Positions 47,901-59,900 of a stretch of 64,000 nt of DNA are shown here, one piece after another. Below the pieces are notes generated by a model. That model made no database searches. It was not told the origin of the DNA and saw nothing but the letters and a program-made list of their open reading frames with translations. Position 1 is the first letter of the stretch. The number at the start of each line of letters is the position of its first letter. Source of the stretch: Sipunculus nudus (taxonomy: Eukaryota > Annelida > Sipuncula > Golfingiida > Sipunculidae); contig CM049313.1 in NCBI GenBank assembly GCA_026874595.1, positions 14,195,508 to 14,259,507 on the forward strand. Reading direction: 5' to 3'. The translations under genes were made by a program, and so were the position numbers.

Positions 47901-50900
47901 AAAGGCGCACTCTTTGGAGTGAAACACGGCTGATGGGCACGACCTTACCATCACGCCTGGATGGAATCACTTTCGAGTGTGCATTAACCAGGGGATGCAA
48001 ATGCCATAATAATGTAAACCATCACATGTTTCCAGTGGTGGAAACTGACCCCTACCCCCCCCCCCCCCCCCCGGCCCGTTTAGCGCTTACACCTCTCATG
48101 TTATCTGATTCTTTACTCATTTATTTGTGATTATTTTGGTTTTGCAGATTTCATTTTTATTCCCAAGCAATTAAATAAAATATTGACGTATATGTGATTT
48201 GTTAAGATAACTTCTAAACATTTGTTTTCTTAGGAAGGGGGTCTTTTCTTAATTGTATTCTGCGTGGCCATAACATCAGGGTAAAGATCCCCAAAATTCA
48301 CATTTTTCTTAGTTGGGAACAGCCTTCCCGTTAGTCTGCAGGGTGCCCAGTCTGGGTTGCTGTCGGCTGTTACTCTTACATGTGCTCTGCCTAGACTGCA
48401 GAAGTCAATAATTTGCAAAGTTAAACATAGACTTACAGATCAATTATTTTACCACGAAAATTAAATATAGGTGTTTATAATTTGTGAGCGGTTAACTTGG
48501 ATGCGCATTTTCAACAAAGAATCAACATGTAACATACAATTGAATGTATGGACCGTGCAGTTTATATCCTAAATTTTAATTTGTAAAAATATAAATATCA
48601 AAGCTAAGCCCCACTCAGGTTTTACCACATTATCGAAAGACGTTTAATGGAATAATAGTTGTGGAGCAGAAAATCCTAATATTTCTTATGTGAATAATGC
48701 CTCAACATATTCCTCTTTATATTGCATATTTGAAACTTTCTCCCTATACAGGAGGTATTATTTATATCAAGGTTTTCATATCGTTTGCATAGAGAAACGT
48801 TGGGAGAAGTTTGAGGTTTTTATCATTCGATTATACTACCGTGTATTACAGGTGTTTTTATTCATGAATTGACATTAGATTTCAACATATTTTTTTAATT
48901 TCAATGTCTTAATCCCCCGATATTACCAACGATATTACCAACATATGGTACCAACAGGTATGTAATAAAACTTATGATCATGCAATAAAGTGTTTCAAAA
49001 TTAAGGAGGGAACCTTTATCACAGATCTTCCATTGTTTCTTGAATTCAAACAGAGCGGCCCAGATTGCCCAATTTAACACTAAATCTATTACACAACATC
49101 ATCGACCTCCGTAGTTGCATGGTCAACGGTTTCTCCAAATAATTTATATAATAGGACAATATAGCAGAAAACAAGCATTTCTGATGTTCAAACTGACTGT
49201 CTGTTGAAGTATTCAAGTATCGCTGTGTCTTAGTATTGACATATAATACATAAGTTCAACCATGTTCAAGATAAATCCATGTTGACTTTAACTATATACA
49301 TATATATGGTCATTTGAAACAGTTATCCTTATATTATATATTCCACTGCCCATCTCAATGTTATTCGAATACGTTCTAAGCGTATCTTAAAACCAGCTGC
49401 TGATGCATTCTTGTTTTCCTATGCACGCGCATCTTCTGGTCGACGCAGACCTGATAGTTATTCCTGATATTAACATCCGTGGTAGTGGTATCTAAATCTT
49501 GGGGTGATTGGTCCCGATTATCCGATATTAACCTACGGGTTCTTAAAGGTACATGTATTTGAATTCGCCAGATGACATTTACATATACACACTTATCATT
49601 TTTACGGACTGCACCAGTGTGACCCTGTGCACGTGCAGATGTAATGTTCTTTTTCGATGTCTACCTTCTTTTGTCAGGGCAACATATTTTTCTGTTTAAC
49701 TCTTTCAATCTTTTTGTGACAATTACATTAATATCTGACTTATTTCCGCTGATATTCAGGTAAAATCTAATGATATTCAGACAAAGGTTTCTACTGAAGC
49801 TCCTCGAATTGTACCAGGTGTCTAAAATAGTTAACCTTCCATAGACTGTTCCTGTATCAGGATCAACAAGGCTGGTTTAACCTTTTTTTAATTACCACTC
49901 AAATGTATTCCAAAATGGTTGTTCCGCATTAATACTGTTGACAATTATTACTAAGCAATAAATCAGCAGAGAATCAGCAATATGTGAAATATGTAACACG
50001 TACATTAATTTCATGTTTTAAAGGGGCCCATTCACCTATCTGACCTTTATAATCTAATTCTAAAGGTAACCCCTTGGAGATTTTATACAAAATAGGCCAG
50101 AAAACGTTGATATCACGCTCATGGGCTGCTTGTTTTGTTAATATCAACGTGTTTATAATATGTTGGGGCCCGCAAAATTAACCAAATTCAACAATGGCAT
50201 TGGCAGCAAGTCAGTTGGCGAGAGTTGATGTTTTGCAACATATTACCTTTCTGCCTCCTCATATATGCAACATACCATGTTAGGTAACATTTTTTCCCCC
50301 TTTGTCAACATTGCTGTGTTAACAAATAAATTGTTGATCAACAAATTCATACTTCCTTCAGGGAGTTTTCATAAGAACTTACCAAAACCAGAATTACCTT
50401 AAGATCATTGATATATACACAGAGAAGCCAGAAATTCTCTTTCAAAAAGGTAGGTGAATGGGCACCTTTAATTTCCATTTGAAAACAATATGACGGTATC
50501 ATAGTGTAATGTATTTTAATATCGTCCCTATGCTATATTATTCTGCCGAGAGAATTATTAATACTGTTGACTATTTGGAAACCATATTACAAAATATATG
50601 ACAGCGTAGTGCCCAAGTTGTCTAATGAAATTTTAGGATCGAAGGTTGGTAAATAAGTTTGACCTTGACTTTGAATACCCTCCCTAACTGTGGACAGCTC
50701 CTGGGGTAGTTGGTATTACCAGTACACATTAAAAAATCTTATAAATTGATCCAATATTATTCATTTTGATGCAATAGTTACAATATCAAAGCAAAATCTA
50801 GGTTTTTTATTATGATGGAGACCATCTTGGATTTTCGGGGGGTCAGGGGTTGATTAAATTTGTTACCTAACTTTTTCCATCAGCTTACACCTAAATTAAG

Positions 50901-51589
50901 TGAAAACAAGTGCCATCTCAATTTGGGCATTCAATTCCTACGGGATTGGGATTTTGCTACATGAGCGACTACCTATAAACTAGGTTTTTCTTCAGGCACT
51001 TCATGAATAATTAGTTTCGAACCACACGCTCAGAGCGAGTGGCACTCTTCAGATGTTGTAGCCTTATGATGCTCGTTGCTGTGAATATCAGTTGCGGGGG
51101 AGTCACTGTTTATTGTAACGGCATGTACACACGCACACAAATTCATACTGCGGAACCTATAACAACAACATATAACAAGCGACTACGAACAGATCAGCAA
51201 CGAAGCACAAAATTAATCTCGGGTTTTCTTGTACGCAGCCCCTGCACTCGGACCGTTGAAAATACCAGATGCCGGCCCTAAACAAAGTTGGATAACACTA
51301 TCCAGCTGGCCCTGACCCCAGTGACCTTACAATAAACAGTGACGCCCCCGCAACTGATATTCACAGCAACCAGCACCATAAGGCTACAGTACAAATTCCG
51401 AAGAGTGCCACACTATGCTATGTTCGCCCATGGAGTACTCTACCATCAGTTTTATATATATATAAAGATGTAGGAATAGTCATGCTGGTTCATTGTTTAT
51501 AGATGGAAATGGTATACACAGAAAAAAGTCAGTTCACAGAAAAGTCGGTCCCACCATCAGTGAATCGACTTTTCTGTGTATACCATTTA

Positions 51590-51672
<83 letters not shown>

Positions 51673-51799
51673 GAACGAAGAAGCCTGTGCACTTCGAAAG
51701 CTCGTCTGATAATAAATAAGTTAGTTTATCTCAAAGGCGTCATTCTTACTCTGTACCTACACTTCGACAACAGAATAACACGGCTTTACTATTGATCAT

Positions 51800-51864
<65 letters not shown>

Positions 51865-54800
51865 TCATTGTAGAAGTAATTTTACCTGTGACATATCTTC
51901 GTATGTGAGAAACAGAACGTTGTCGTCTTCTCTCTTCTCCCAATATCCCCTGACCCATTCAGCCCAGGGAGAGTATGGAGCTAAATATTCATAAAACGAA
52001 AATTTGGTTACTAAATCAATCAAAACTCAATTAAGAATTAACATAAAAGGGAGTCCGTGCATTCATGGGTAATGCAATTGCAAATGCGTTTAAAACATAA
52101 GAAATGCAAATCCGATAAAAGCGGTCATATGAATGAGTATTTAAATGCATCCACATTTTGAATCGATTTGACAGTCTGGCTTAAAAGAAATCTGTTTGAG
52201 TTGACCATCTAGCGTGTTTGTCACTTGGACCTTTCAGAGTATAACAGTGTACGTGCATGTTGTACGGACCACCTAGTCTGTTTGGCATTTGGATTATTTA
52301 TGGTAAACTGGTGTGTATATTGTATTGGTTGACTAGTCCGTTTGCCAATTAAGCTATTCATTGTATAATGCTTTTGTACGGCACGCTTAGTCTACTTTTC
52401 ATTCGGACTATAAATAGTAAAATGTGGTGTCGATTCTGTTGGCCATCTAGTCCTTATGTTATTGAGACCATTCATGCTAAAATTGCGTGTATAATGTATG
52501 GATCACTTTGTCTGTTTGTCAGGGAAACCATTCATAGTAGAATGGTGTGAATTGTATAGGTTTCCTAGCCTGCTTGCCAATACAGTGATTCATGGTAAAT
52601 TGGTGTGTATATTGTGTGAACTATCCGGTCTCTTTGCCACAGGACCAATCATGGTAACATTATGTATTTGTTGTATATAACACTTGGACCATTTATGATA
52701 GAATGTATTCCAAAAAACATATATCATATAATTCTGTATGAAAATATTTTAGTTTATCGAGATAGCTCATGGTGAAATGCATTTGTTCAGTAAGACGTTA
52801 TTGGAATTTCAACAGTTTTTAAGGTCTTATTTTTTAATACATAAAGAATTGTACATGTACTGAATAGATATAGATTACTGAAATAAAAATAACAATATAC
52901 TATGATTCAGTGGATGATAGAGTGAGAACATTTAACAAAATTCTATACATCACCTTTCTGGAGTTTTAATACGGGCTAAAATGTTAAGTTTATACAAACG
53001 GAACTTCTTATTAATCTAAAAATGTGGTTCTCTTTTTCGTTTATGAGATCGTTATCAAAATCGCACTTCGCTTCCGTCACGATACCCATCAGATATTTGA
53101 AATAAAGTAAACATCATGGTATATTGATGAATTATAAAGAGAGTAAAAAGAGCAAACCTTAATGCAATAACTTAGTGTTTCACAAATGAGTTATTCTTCA
53201 GGTCATTTCCATGGTCCTGGATAAAAATAACGTAGTATATCTTGCACAGGAACAAGCAAAAAATTTCGTCAACTAGTTTTCCCCTAAAATAATACTCACC
53301 TTTGTCGTTCATAAAAAGTGTATACATATCTTCCATTTTACCATTGTAATTTGCAGTTTTAAACATGCGCATAAAGAAATGGAGGGACACAACCAAGTCC
53401 TTGGGGTTCCTGACGATAGCCAAGATCTGCAATGAGACGAAAGGGGTGATAAATAGAGAGCACCAACAAAGCGCATACCTCCGCCAACACCTGTATCTAC
53501 ATCCAGAGCTGACTCAAAATTCAATAAACCAAACATTCCAAATTAATATTCTGAATTATTCGAACAAAATGGTGATATAGAAATTGCCGTTATAATTTGA
53601 AACAAAGGTTTCTTGACCATTATCCAACAAAATTCCAGTAAAAAACTTGTTGTATCGGATGAATCAGATTTTTCATGCTAATAATAAATAACGATGCATA
53701 ATTTATACCGTTTAGTGAGGCTCACTGATATGTGATGAATTTCGAGTTCTAAATTTATGCACAAAAGGGCATGGTTCTTCTAGGCGTCCACATGCCACGA
53801 TCCTGCTCTCGATGCTGAAGCCCAAGCATCACAATATTAAGTACCAATCTTGTTTCGCGTGTATACTGTCTTGGTCTGTTTTTGGGCCCCCGCCACGGTT
53901 GAAATAAGTCGACGGATTATATGTCCCCGGCGATAATTACGATATACACTCCCAAGTCCGTTAGAGAGGTATCAACGTGTCCTTCCCCAGACACTGGCGT
54001 AATACGATCAGGAACATCGCCTCTCAGCTGATCAGACACTGTCAAACACGGACCCGCTTCGGACCGCATAGAACCGTCAGACTACACCAAACTTGCACTT
54101 TGACTGAGGCGATGGTAAAGATTTGTCTAGCAGCCATCGCTTATAAGGGCTGACAATTCCTGACCGTCATCGGGCCAATCATCCCACAGTAGTATACGGC
54201 TTGTCTCTAACTGAATGAATACTAAAATGGACACGCCTCTAGTGACATAACTAACTAGAGAAACAGCAAATAAGCAGGTGCGTTGCCAATGATTTCTACA
54301 ATATACAATGTTGCCTATATTGGGGAATCGGTTCCCACGGAATTAAAACTGTACTGAAATTAACATCAAATGATTCACCTGGGTTCTCTAGACTTAGTTC
54401 TCAAGCAAACATCTATACAAGATATTCCTGATTAAAGTAGAATACATCCCTACTTAAATATGTAATAAAATGACTAAGTCACGGTTCTCTTGTGACAATG
54501 GTTCTCCATGAGACATGTGAAATGTGACTGATTAAAAGCAGGAGAAGTTGGACAAAGTTTTTAAAATCTTGAATTGAGTATGAATTTTTTTAGGAATAGT
54601 AAATTCCTTAAAAATGCAAAATAATTAAGGATCCGTAAATTGTCGAAAAAGGAACAAAGTGTGAACAAAAGATGCACCTGTTCCTACAAATAGAATTCGA
54701 TTTGAGAAAAAGAACTTTTCGAGGTTTAGCGTTGCATTACTATTGTCTACGGACGGACGAACAAATAAACAGACGGACGTAGCTGATTACTCTACCCCCC

Positions 54801-55867
54801 CCCCCCCCCCGCTCAGGAGGCGGGATAAGAAAGAAGCAGGAAAAGCAGGATCTATATCTGTGTATTAATTTCACTGATCTGTCCAAACGATGCACTTTTA
54901 CTGCTTCCGTTCATTACCCACACTTTCAACATTTTTCATCAAAGTCATCAAGAACTTTCAAAGATATGGCTTTAAATCAAACACACAATATTTTATTCAC
55001 TACCACTTTGCACATAACCCTATCGAAGATTCTCCTACTTACAAAAATAAACCCTCTAGATGGTCTGCTTCATGTTTGCATCATCTCCTGTTGAAAGATC
55101 ATCTATGTTTTATGAAATAATGGTATTGACATTAATATTAAATATGTTTTCCTAAAAAACACATACAGACAAACACATTACCTTGGGCCTTTTTGCTGTA
55201 ATATCTGGAGGAAGCAAAGACATCGGTAGGTGAGATTTTATCAGGCGGGGCGATTGCATCTTGTTGACGTGTTCCACACCCCCCACTACATACTCCAAGA
55301 AAGGAAATCGTTCCTCCATCACCTTTGTCTCCATCTTAGCAGATTCTGAGCCGTGTAATATGAGGTAAATCACTTGCTGTATCCAGGTAGTACCTTTAAA
55401 AGATTTTTAATCAATTTTTTTTAATAAACAGTTTTTTTTATTTGATTAAATATAATTAAACTTTTCAACTGAAATAATCATTGACTATATTAAATGACCA
55501 TAAAATATACATGAAATGCAAATGATTTACTGTAGAAAAAAGGGGACAATTTTATAACGATAATTATATTATTTACTGAAATTTCACGCATGTAGTCAGA
55601 GATGTATGCGTTCATCAAGGTATTATTCGAATATGAGGAGAGCATAATTAATCTTAGTTTACCTGATTTTGGGTAACTACAAACATAAATATCATCTGGA
55701 CGAACGCTAAAAGACTTCAGTTTTCTCGTGCCTTCTACAGAATAGAATGGTATCATGAACCCCTCTATGTTGGTGCAAAGCTCCTTTTTCTGTGATTCCA
55801 ATTCATCCAATTTATTAACCCCCTTGACCAAAGTGTCCGATGTTTCGTGCGAGACAGGGCGCTGCAT
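36065..55867 (-). CDS. Cytosolic sulfotransferase (SULT1-like), copy C, complete six-exon gene
   Basis: Six exons (55867-55663, 55393-55182, 53426-53300, 51980-51886, 36823-36640, 36201-36065) join in frame to 319 residues, close to the usual 290-300 of cytosolic SULTs. These enzymes move a sulfonyl group from PAPS to hydroxyl or amine groups of small molecules such as steroids, phenols and xenobiotics. Seen: YPKSGTTW (residues 65-72, 5'-phosphosulfate loop), RLIKSHLP with candidate catalytic His123 and Lys121, RNPKDLVVS with Arg145 and Ser153, NVLFLTYEDM and FMRKGKVGNW (Arg273-Lys274-Gly275). There is no signal peptide or membrane segment, so it should be cytosolic. Exon lengths of 127 and 95 match two internal exons of vertebrate SULT genes. 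The substrate cannot be told. The fourth intron is about 15 kb. Start chosen because the same MQRP/MQRL/MQGP start is conserved in all three copies. Confidence 0.9.
36640..36823 (-). CDS. SULT copy C exon 5
   Basis: 184 bases with acceptor ttctcag and donor aaag/gtatgg. It encodes VRRVSGFLGKSLPEEEV, CSFEVMKENDTANYSWW and ETEFMRK, the first part of the RKG PAPS-binding motif. It lies about 15 kb from exon 4. Confidence 0.9.
37402..38174 (-). repeat. 3' LTR of the Gypsy element
   Basis: 773 bp, bounded by TGTTACGGAACC on the plus strand and CACCTATAACA, so 5-base inverted ends TGTTA/TAACA. A polypurine tract (AGGAGGGGGAG on the minus strand) abuts its inner side. A (TC)n tract lies at about 37838-37863. 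Confidence 0.85.
38369..39591 (-). pseudogene. Gypsy RT and RNase H
   Basis: From 39591 the frame reads FIEPSNSNWSSLCFLVPKPDG, YRKLNSVTKTDTFPIPRIDD, FDLLKGFWQVP (motif A), PFGMKNPPATFQRLIN and AYIDDLIVYS (the YxDD box), which are the Ty3/Gypsy RT signatures. RNase H at 38638-38369 reads ICYFSRKFNANQKNYSTIEKKCLALI then FSDHNPLTF. The connection between is broken by frameshifts. It follows the integrase rather than preceding it. Confidence 0.85.
39880..41250 (-). pseudogene. Gypsy integrase, with a 71-bp internal duplication
   Basis: The frame 40937-40434 reads GHLGINKTYQKVSTHFYWP, the HHCC-type zinc region (CKSCHTCQ), the catalytic core with VDCVGPLPKT, then QSDRGSNF and SPYHPESQGALE (D,D,E). 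The C-terminal GPY-type module follows at 40185-39900 (FEPGEKVLALLSIPGRPLQ, ARYFGPYIV). A 71-bp tandem duplication (40378-40448 and 40449-40519) falls inside the core end and shifts the frame just after the catalytic Glu. Confidence 0.85.
41582..42130 (-). pseudogene. Gypsy acidic linker and aspartic protease start
   Basis: The frame is rich in Ser, Glu and Asp with repeated short units (CEEFS/CESIS-like, 'SFYDSCE'), then reads IRILRDTGSGQTLM, which resembles the retropepsin D-T/S-G active site (usual form DTGAS). A stop follows and the remaining protease is in broken frames. Confidence 0.6.
42300..43431 (-). pseudogene. Gypsy gag
   Basis: A start at 43431 gives MADFKPETFVDGPDPDQLEQ then SKEQLLRLGQHL, followed by a frame break. 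Next comes a long Glu/Lys/Arg-rich coiled-coil stretch (about 43170-43020). The frame 42647-42387 has LRELIFLEELKRCNNADVKTFL..KSPETLDIAAQLADDYSL, a SCAN-like capsid segment. A Cys/His stretch near 42240-42290 may be a lost zinc knuckle. Multiple frameshifts are present. Confidence 0.7.
43545..44160 (-). repeat. Truncated 5' LTR of the Gypsy element
   Basis: It matches the internal part of the 3' LTR from 'gttaacaaataactataatt' to 'agtacggattaaa'. About 150 bases of the U5-side end and about 70 of the U3-side end are missing. A longer (TC)n tract is at 43889-43926. Confidence 0.8.
44205..44395. repeat. Head-to-head hairpin repeat ending in (TA)n
   Basis: Arms gacttcttcgtcaggtgg (44211-44228) and ccacctgacgaaggagtc (44247-44264) form a near-perfect 18-bp hairpin. 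The unit runs on through cttcgaaagctcgtg and ttagtctatctaaaaggcgt to a (TA)n tract at 44341-44395. Related to 23060-23202 and 51666-51785. Confidence 0.65.
44396..46130. other. Intron 4 of SULT copy C, unassigned part
   Basis: It holds a (TA)n tract at about 44895-44939 followed by (GA)n. The open frame 45049-45471 has a hydrophobic stretch but no recognised domain, and is on the strand opposite the host gene. Nothing else was recognised. Confidence 0.4.
46186..46295. repeat. Minisatellite with a TGTCGTACG core
   Basis: Five or more units of about 20-28 bp carry tgtcgtacg(t/c) followed by a(c)gagata, many of them internally palindromic (TCGTACGTACGA). Confidence 0.8.
47782..48410 (-). other. 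Two unrecognised coding-like open stretches
   Basis: Two minus-strand frames in series, 48418-48230 (ends RRAHV-like start, PDWAPCRLTGRLFP, DLYPDVMATQNT) and 48000-47782 (VVPISRVSLQRVRLSGDPRW, MITHPGPAGAVIIGAWLTPG). Both are rich in Pro, Gly, Trp and Arg, unlike the AT-rich surroundings, and have no (TA) repeat translation. Near an ag (ttctgcag) upstream of 48395 a splice acceptor is possible. I do not recognise either and no ATG is present at the start of the second. They may be fragments of one transposon or virus-derived protein, or an exon pair. Confidence 0.3.
48420..50017. other. Intron 4 of SULT copy C, unassigned part
   Basis: No coding or repeat feature was recognised in this AT-rich stretch, which lies between the foldback arms. 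Confidence 0.4.
50022..50467. mobile_element. piggyBac-like MITE with TTAA target duplication
   Basis: The left end AGGGGCCCATTCACCTA and the reverse complement of the right end, AGGTGCCCATTCACCTA, are inverted repeats differing at one of 17 bases. TTAA lies directly outside both ends (50018-50021 and 50468-50471). It is 446 bp with no coding sequence. TTAA duplications are the hallmark of piggyBac-type transposition. It is nested in the foldback at 46330-50960. Confidence 0.8.
51039..51411. mobile_element. Hairpin MITE with arms of about 80 bp
   Basis: Left arm 51039-51118 (gtggcactcttc ... tgtttattgtaa) and right arm 51327-51411 (ttacaataaacagtg ... gaagagtgccac) are near-perfect inverted repeats separated by about 208 bases. 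Part of the loop (ggcatgtacacacgcac to gaacagat) recurs at 28069-28130 next to the deletion in SULT copy B. Confidence 0.8.
51505..51595. repeat. Palindrome with GGTATACACAGAAAAGTCG-type arms beside (TATC)n(TA)n
   Basis: The sequence from aaatggtatacacagaaaa to cttttctgtgtataccattt folds back on itself. A single arm, cgacttttctgtgtatacc, recurs at about 60179-60197. It is followed by (ATCT)n and (TA)n tracts to 51668. Confidence 0.75.
51666..51860. repeat. Third copy of the cttcgaaagctcg repeat, then (TA)n(GA)n
   Basis: It contains cttcgaaagctcgtctgata, gttagtttatctcaaaggcg and 'aacacggc', then a (TA)n tract and a (GA)n tract running to the edge of SULT copy C exon 4. Confidence 0.65.
51886..51980 (-). 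CDS. SULT copy C exon 4
   Basis: 95 bases with acceptor tttag and donor cag/gtaaaa. It encodes PYSPWAEWVRGYWEKR and NVLFLTYEDMSQ, the conserved strand before the FLGK helix. Confidence 0.9.
52200..52700. repeat. About 60-bp minisatellite in SULT copy C intron 3
   Basis: Units share 'ac.tagtctgtttg.c' and 'accattcat.gtaaaa'. It matches the minisatellite at 4480-4835 in the same intron of copy A, so it predates the duplication. Confidence 0.7.
53300..53426 (-). CDS. SULT copy C exon 3
   Basis: 127 bases with acceptor attgcag and donor aaag/gtgagt. It encodes ILAIVRNPKDLVVSLHFF and the NYNGKMEDMYTLF segment; it binds the PAPS 3'-phosphate. Confidence 0.9.
53430..55180. other. Intron 2 of SULT copy C
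   Basis: It includes a GC-richer stretch (about 53770-54200) of unknown origin, a ggacggacg-type short repeat near 54750 and a C16 tract at 54795-54810. No coding exon was found in it. Confidence 0.45.
55182..55393 (-). CDS. SULT copy C exon 2
   Basis: 212 bases, from the split Gly69 to Lys139. The acceptor is ttaaag and the donor aag/gtaatg. It holds TTW, the RFPFLEY substrate-side segment and KSHLPMSLLP with the catalytic His. Confidence 0.9.
55663..55867 (-). CDS. SULT copy C exon 1
   Basis: 205 bases, residues 1-68 plus one base. It begins MQRPVSHETSDTLVKG and ends CSYPKS with a tcag/gtaaac donor. It carries the first half of the PAPS loop. Confidence 0.9.
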
Positions 55868-57415
<1,548 letters not shown>

Positions 57416-59900
57416 CAGTAAAACCTCGGCTAACGACCACCTCAGTATAGTGACCACCTCGAAATTCCGGCCTCTTATTCATGGTCCCGATTTCTTTGCT
57501 TTTTATATCATATATTTAACATCGGTATAGCGGGCACCTAGTTTTTCCGTTTTACGACCACTAATTTAGGTTCCGACGGGTAACCTGAACCTCAGTTATG
57601 CGACCACCAATTACAGAGTAAACGTTGAATGACCAGACGTAGTGGAAGTCTTAATATGTAGATTTAGTTGGAAAATATTAGCAGTAATTCCAAATTACCG
57701 TAACGGCGTAATAAGCGCCTCTTCCGTAATAAGCGCCCCCCCACCCCCCCCCCCCCCACCGGATTTGGGAGATCACTTTATGAAACTAAAGGATGAGCCA
57801 TCCTAACCTCACTTTTCTCCCTAGCCAATATAACACAGAACAACGTAATGCTTTCATTTCTCCTTGCCAAGCTTAAAAGTTACCACCAGTTTTTATTCAA
57901 TCTCCGTTAAGCTTTATCATCTAATATAATAATAATATTAGTTACACATAACAGAATCAGTGGTCAAGTGTATCATAGATAACACTGAATGACGGTGTCC
58001 GTGAAGGCAGACCCTGCAGGTGGCCATGCTGATCGGGTGACCTGAATTCAGGTACGTATATGGATGTATTATGCAATGAAATATATATTACTTACCGTAT
58101 TTGCTCGTGTACAGGACGATAAATTTTATCCTAAAATATTGGCAAAGAAGGGCGGCCGTCTTATACACTGGTACAAGTTTCTCAGCGTCCTCAGGGCCGG
58201 CAAGGATAATTTACGGCAATTTGAATTATTACGTCGGCCGAACTTGACGCCGTGAATATCAGTGATCATGTCCGTATGGTGGTAATATACACTCAATGAA
58301 GAACATTACAATGCTTTGTTTTTGTTTGAATTTATCGTTTATACATCAGATTTCCATGTGCACTTAGTTAAATAAATAGTAAGAAAAGGTTTGCCCTTGC
58401 CGCATTGACACAGGGATTTTAACTGAATCAATATATGAAAGCCCTTCTGACAGTAGAGCCAGTGAATTTACGCGATCGCGGACGGAATTACGGAACTGAC
58501 AGTCCAAAACGGAATTCCCAATCCTGATAATATACAAGTTTTAATGTATTTTTGGCCAAAAAATATCTTGGCAATTCACTTGAAACAGGTACACTGTGAT
58601 ATAATTGTCGATGTCGCAGACAGCGTGCAGGGCTTACCCGTGTACTCAAGATCCCAGTGCCCTGGGTTAATCTGTGTGTATACAGCGCTCGCGCAAGGGA
58701 TGCTGGGAACTTGCCTAACCAAGTGCCATCCAGTAGCACGTAATATGCATGTTAAAACAAGGATGATATTTTCATATGGTGCCATATTTACTGCGTAAAA
58801 TGTTCACGAGTCCAGTGAAAGTGGACGCTGTCAGCTGGCTTGCACACTGACATACACGGAGACTCGCTCATGGCACTTCAATTACAAGACAACCAGTAGC
58901 GCATTATAATTATAAATATGAAGCGGCCTTTCCTCAGGTGACAATGTTTGTCAAGCTTGTATTTTTGGACTACGTCGAGAAATGAATGTATTATAACGGG
59001 TCAACAAAGTTCAAGAAAGGGACCGTGTTTCCGCGGGATATAAATATAACAAATTTCCTAACAATTTTAAAACAAAACCCCGGATTTGGTTCGTATACGC
59101 ACTGAAGTAAATATAATACGCTGGAGTCTGAGTGCCAGTATTTCAGTTTTTTTTTAACTTTTGCATGTAATATTAAGCACAATGAAAGACAAAAAAGACA
59201 ATTATTGTCGATGCCATTCCATGTCAATCGGCTCAGCTGTCAAAGGTATTTGCGCAAGGTGACTGACATAATCGGGGTACCGATGTCCCGTATTATTGTT
59301 TTTCATCATTCAAATAAATACTGTTTTACATATTTTTATATGAACATTTTATATCTTCTGCTACCTTATTAGGCGTTGACTTTTATAAAAGCGTTCATTT
59401 ATTACCATCCTTATTTTTCCTCTTCACCTGCAAAGGAAATCTCGAACTGTAGTCATTCAGACAATTCTCTCATGCAACACAAAATAAAATCGTCTGCAAA
59501 TCGGTATCACTTGGATACACAACCATTGTTAAATGAACATTGTTTTTTTTCTGAATTGTCCTGAATGTGCTGTGAAGTCAAACACGTGTACACAAGCCGC
59601 AGTTTTAAATTGGAGGATCGTAATGCACTTTGGAAGTTGGCAGATGTTGGGGGCGCTTAGTAGGATATAAAAAAATTTGGAAAAATTTAATTTTGAGAGC
59701 GCCAGAGGCGCTTATTACGTCGAATACGGTATATTGATTAGCTTCGTGCCCGGCATGAGAGTTAAAGTTAACAACGTACTGCCAAGTTAGCAACGAGCTG
59801 TTGTATGACCCTTGACAGTCAAACCTCACTTAAGCGACCACCTCGAAAATTCGACCACTTTACCATGGTCCTGTGATTGGTCGTAATTCCGAGGTTTTAC

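Larger units (their letters stand above)
46330..50960. mobile_element. Large foldback: inverted arms with about 168-bp subrepeats
   Basis: The left arm (about 46360-47105) and right arm (about 50575-50960) are inverted: 'gaatttgatgcccaaatt' against 'aatttgggcattcaattc', and 'gggcactacactgtcatat' against 'atatgacagcgtagtgccc'. The left arm has internal units of about 168-190 bp with 'ccc.a..gaatccaa.a.gg', near 46480, 46660 and 46828. The right arm is shorter. It lies in SULT copy C intron 4. The element class is unknown. Confidence 0.55.
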
